DNA from: Aquibium oceanicum
GTDB taxonomy: Bacteria; Pseudomonadota; Alphaproteobacteria; Rhizobiales; Rhizobiaceae
Direction: 5' to 3'
Assembly: GCF_001889605.1 (NCBI RefSeq)
Contig: NZ_CP018171.1
Span: 4,548,501-4,612,500 of the forward strand
DNA length: 64,000 bases
Shown one piece after another: positions 63,840 to 64,000 of the stretch; position 1 is the first letter of the stretch; each line of letters opens with the position of its first letter. Under the pieces are notes generated by a model, which searched no databases, was not told the DNA's origin, and saw only the letters and a list, made by a program, of their open reading frames with translations. A program made the position numbers and the translations under genes.

Positions 63840-64000
63840 GATGCTCCCGCTTCCAGCCATTCGCGTGCCCAGCCGAGCCCTTCCTCCGTGGTGCCGGCCG
63901 GCACATACTCGCAGCCGACGAAGCCGTCGTAGCCCCTGGCGTCCAGCGCCTCCAGCACGAAGCGGTAGTCGATCTCGCCCGCGTCCGGCTCGTGCCGGCC
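63836..64000 (-). CDS. Hydroxypyruvate isomerase-like protein (partial, N-terminus beyond window)
   Basis: The 54 visible C-terminal residues (GRHEPDAGEIDYRFVLEALD, YDGFVGCEYVPAGTTEEGLGW) match the TIM-barrel hydroxypyruvate isomerase (Hyi) end. The stop at 63836 overlaps the glycerate kinase start by 4 nt. The enzyme interconverts hydroxypyruvate and tartronate semialdehyde, feeding glycerate formation. The gene continues past base 64000. Confidence 0.8.
   Translation of the reverse strand, partial: GRHEPDAGEIDYRFVLEALDARGYDGFVGCEYVPAGTTEEGLGWAREWLEAGAS

Overview
The window looks like chromosomal DNA from a high-GC alphaproteobacterium of the order Hyphomicrobiales, probably a Phyllobacteriaceae/Mesorhizobium-like lineage. 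This is inferred from gene content: a three-gene pntAA-pntAB-pntB transhydrogenase next to a 75-aa aa3 oxidase subunit IV, a DUF992 protein, soxBDAG sarcosine oxidase, two Liv-type ABC operons each with its own acyl-CoA ligase, TRAP transporters with Tat-exported binding proteins, and rhizobial-style intergenic palindromes. No rRNA, tRNA, CRISPR array, insertion sequence or prophage was seen. Both edges cut a gene: a Liv substrate-binding protein on the left and a hydroxypyruvate-isomerase-like gene on the right.

Layout. 1-10233 (minus) is a long catabolic transcription unit running TetR > acyl-CoA dehydrogenase > two MDR oxidoreductases > livHMGF > acyl-CoA ligase > binding protein. 10375-13510 (plus) diverges from it: SDR > MaoC > APH-like kinase > SDR, with a perfect-armed palindrome (10317-10336) between the two arms. 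The kinase plus an ACAD10/11-like dehydrogenase suggests catabolism of 4-hydroxy or 4-oxo acids through a phosphorylated acyl-CoA. 13546-19411 (minus) is heterotetrameric sarcosine oxidase with a cupin gene inserted and a long low-complexity tail on the delta subunit. 19633-23701 (plus) holds a SET-domain protein, a HerA/FtsK-like ATPase, ribosomal protein S21, a TPR lipoprotein and a DUF992 protein.

23729-25329 is a decayed and AT-rich patch: a ParDE-type toxin-antitoxin remnant, and a secreted-protein gene split by a frameshift in a run of seven T. 25366-28924 (minus) is the transhydrogenase operon and cytochrome oxidase subunit IV, followed by a Uma2 gene. 29685-36921 (minus) is the second Liv/acyl-CoA ligase operon, with a Crp/Fnr-type regulator upstream. 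37925-45548 holds a FeeM-like N-acyl amino acid synthase with a CtrA-like box upstream, a GGDEF-EAL protein, a fused indolepyruvate:ferredoxin oxidoreductase and a DUF998 membrane protein.

45840-50870 is a TRAP transporter (DctQ, DctM) facing two tandem paralogous binding-protein genes. 51173-58967 is mixed: a GATase1 hydrolase, a possible protease inhibitor, a D-2-hydroxyacid dehydrogenase, a small secreted protein, LacI, DMT and MarR genes, and a CobW GTPase with a WD40 partner. 58992-62349 includes a GNAT gene and a two-gene module of a radical SAM protein with a DUF4130-UdgX fusion, the clearest candidate for an incompletely described DNA-repair or modification system. 62574-64000 is glycerate kinase and the hydroxypyruvate isomerase fragment. 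All functional assignments are from reading the translated sequence; no database search was run.
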